Shown here piece by piece: positions 21,237 through 21,496 of a stretch of DNA of 21,496 bases. The stretch's first letter is position 1. Each line of letters opens with the position of its first letter. The stretch covers positions 1 to 21,496 of the forward strand of contig JAXIPA010000061.1 of NCBI GenBank assembly GCA_045403145.1, given 5' to 3'. The notes under the pieces are model-generated. The model ran no database searches. It had not been told where the DNA came from and worked only from the letters and a program-made list of their open reading frames with translations. Position numbers and translations under genes: made by a program. This stretch comes from JAJYKN01 sp045403145. Lineage in GTDB: Bacteria; Nitrospirota; UBA9217.

Positions 21237-21395
21237 ATGTGGAAGTGCATTATATGGGTTTTGGTTTGCTTGCTGCTTGCAGTTGGCTTAGTTGGATGCG
21301 ACGGAAGGTCTACCTCCGCCGATACCAACAATGCAACTGGGGGCGGCAGTTATTCTATAGCGGCCCCGGTTTTCTTGGACACGAAAATATGTTAA
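21237..21395 (+). CDS. Small lipoprotein, probably truncated by an insertion sequence
   Basis: This 52-residue ORF has a clear lipoprotein signal: MWKCIIWVLVCLLLAVGLVG then Cys21, Asp22. A low-complexity Ser/Thr/Asn/Gly stretch follows. SD GTGAGGG lies six bases before ATG 21237. Asp at +2 after the lipidated Cys is the classical inner-membrane retention signal in enterobacteria. The last residues (PVFLDTKIC) and the stop codon lie in DNA that looks like the end of the downstream mobile element, so the native C-terminus is probably lost. No family recognised. Confidence 0.6.
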   Translation: MWKCIIWVLVCLLLAVGLVGCDGRSTSADTNNATGGGSYSIAAPVFLDTKIC

Positions 21396-21409
21396 AACAT
21401 ATGTCCAAG
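21373..21409 (+). repeat. Palindrome just upstream of the putative transposase start
   Basis: Left TTGGACA and TATGTT pair with right AACATA and TGTCCAA, leaving CGAAAA unpaired on the left. It is probably the terminal or subterminal region of the insertion sequence and can form a hairpin just before the SD AAGGAGG (21407-21413). Confidence 0.5.
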
Positions 21410-21420
21410 GAGGCCGTTAA

Positions 21421-21496
21421 ATGGAAAAAGGTGCTAAGCCGTCAGATTCACCCGAAGTTATTCGCTGGACTGTCAGCCGCAAGAAGGAAGTCGTCC
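21421..21496 (+). CDS. Start of a putative transposase-associated HTH protein (runs off the window)
   Basis: Only the first 25 residues are visible, beginning MEKGAKPSDSPEVIRWTVSR and then KKEVV. The pattern RWTVSRKKEVV resembles the opening of helix-turn-helix OrfA-type proteins of insertion sequences, where it leads into a RLLRGE-like motif; this is recalled resemblance from a short stretch. SD AAGGAGG lies seven bases before the ATG. The preceding palindrome and the abruptly ending lipoprotein gene support a mobile-element boundary near 21360-21375. Confidence 0.5.
   Translation, partial: MEKGAKPSDSPEVIRWTVSRKKEVV

Overview
The window is dense, GC-rich bacterial chromosome with about twenty protein genes and one tRNA. 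It comes from a diderm (Gram-negative-type) organism: there are lipoproteins, two Slp-type outer-membrane lipoproteins, and three periplasmic SurA/PpiC-type folding factors. System II cytochrome c maturation (CcsA + ResB), a GAF-HD-GYP protein, an mfd gene followed by PPIase genes, and several families of short intergenic inverted repeats suggest Nitrospirota or Desulfobacterota. That placement is inference; no rRNA or marker tree is available here.

Left part (1-6715). On the minus strand lie hup (HU), ccsA, resB and the N-terminal two thirds of mnmA. Two inverted-repeat elements sit between these genes. A strong promoter drives hup leftwards, and a divergent promoter drives a 41-residue small protein rightwards. 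A plus-strand operon follows: a small protein resembling a zinc-site-less IrrE/ImmA fragment, two tandem slp-like lipoprotein genes, and ftsH.

Middle (6752-12719). Minus-strand genes encode an unknown two-TM membrane protein, an Smr-domain protein and a GAF-HD-GYP protein. The last is divergently transcribed from a DksA/TraR-type regulator, with both promoters legible. After a bidirectional terminator comes a roughly 1 kb segment bounded by a decayed tRNA-Val copy and an intact tRNA-Val(CAC) gene. It contains one Phd/YefM-RelE/ParE toxin-antitoxin operon with its own promoter and a small palindrome at the -10. A 23S rRNA methyltransferase (RlmI-like) follows.

Right part (12862-21496). On the minus strand sprT-like, mfd, a SurA_N-like lipoprotein, a PpiC lipoprotein and, beyond an opposing capA-like gene, a SurA-like PPIase form a DNA-repair plus periplasmic-folding cluster. 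The right edge is different: AT-rich sequence, a structured leader, a tiny lipoprotein gene, and the beginning of what looks like an insertion sequence whose end supplies the lipoprotein's last codons.

Most genes are housekeeping. The most unusual parts are the tRNA-bracketed toxin-antitoxin micro-island (the toxin stop codon appears to lie in tRNA-derived sequence), the 41-residue gene, the odd Arg-to-Cys change in a conserved Mfd helicase motif, and the right-hand mobile-element border.
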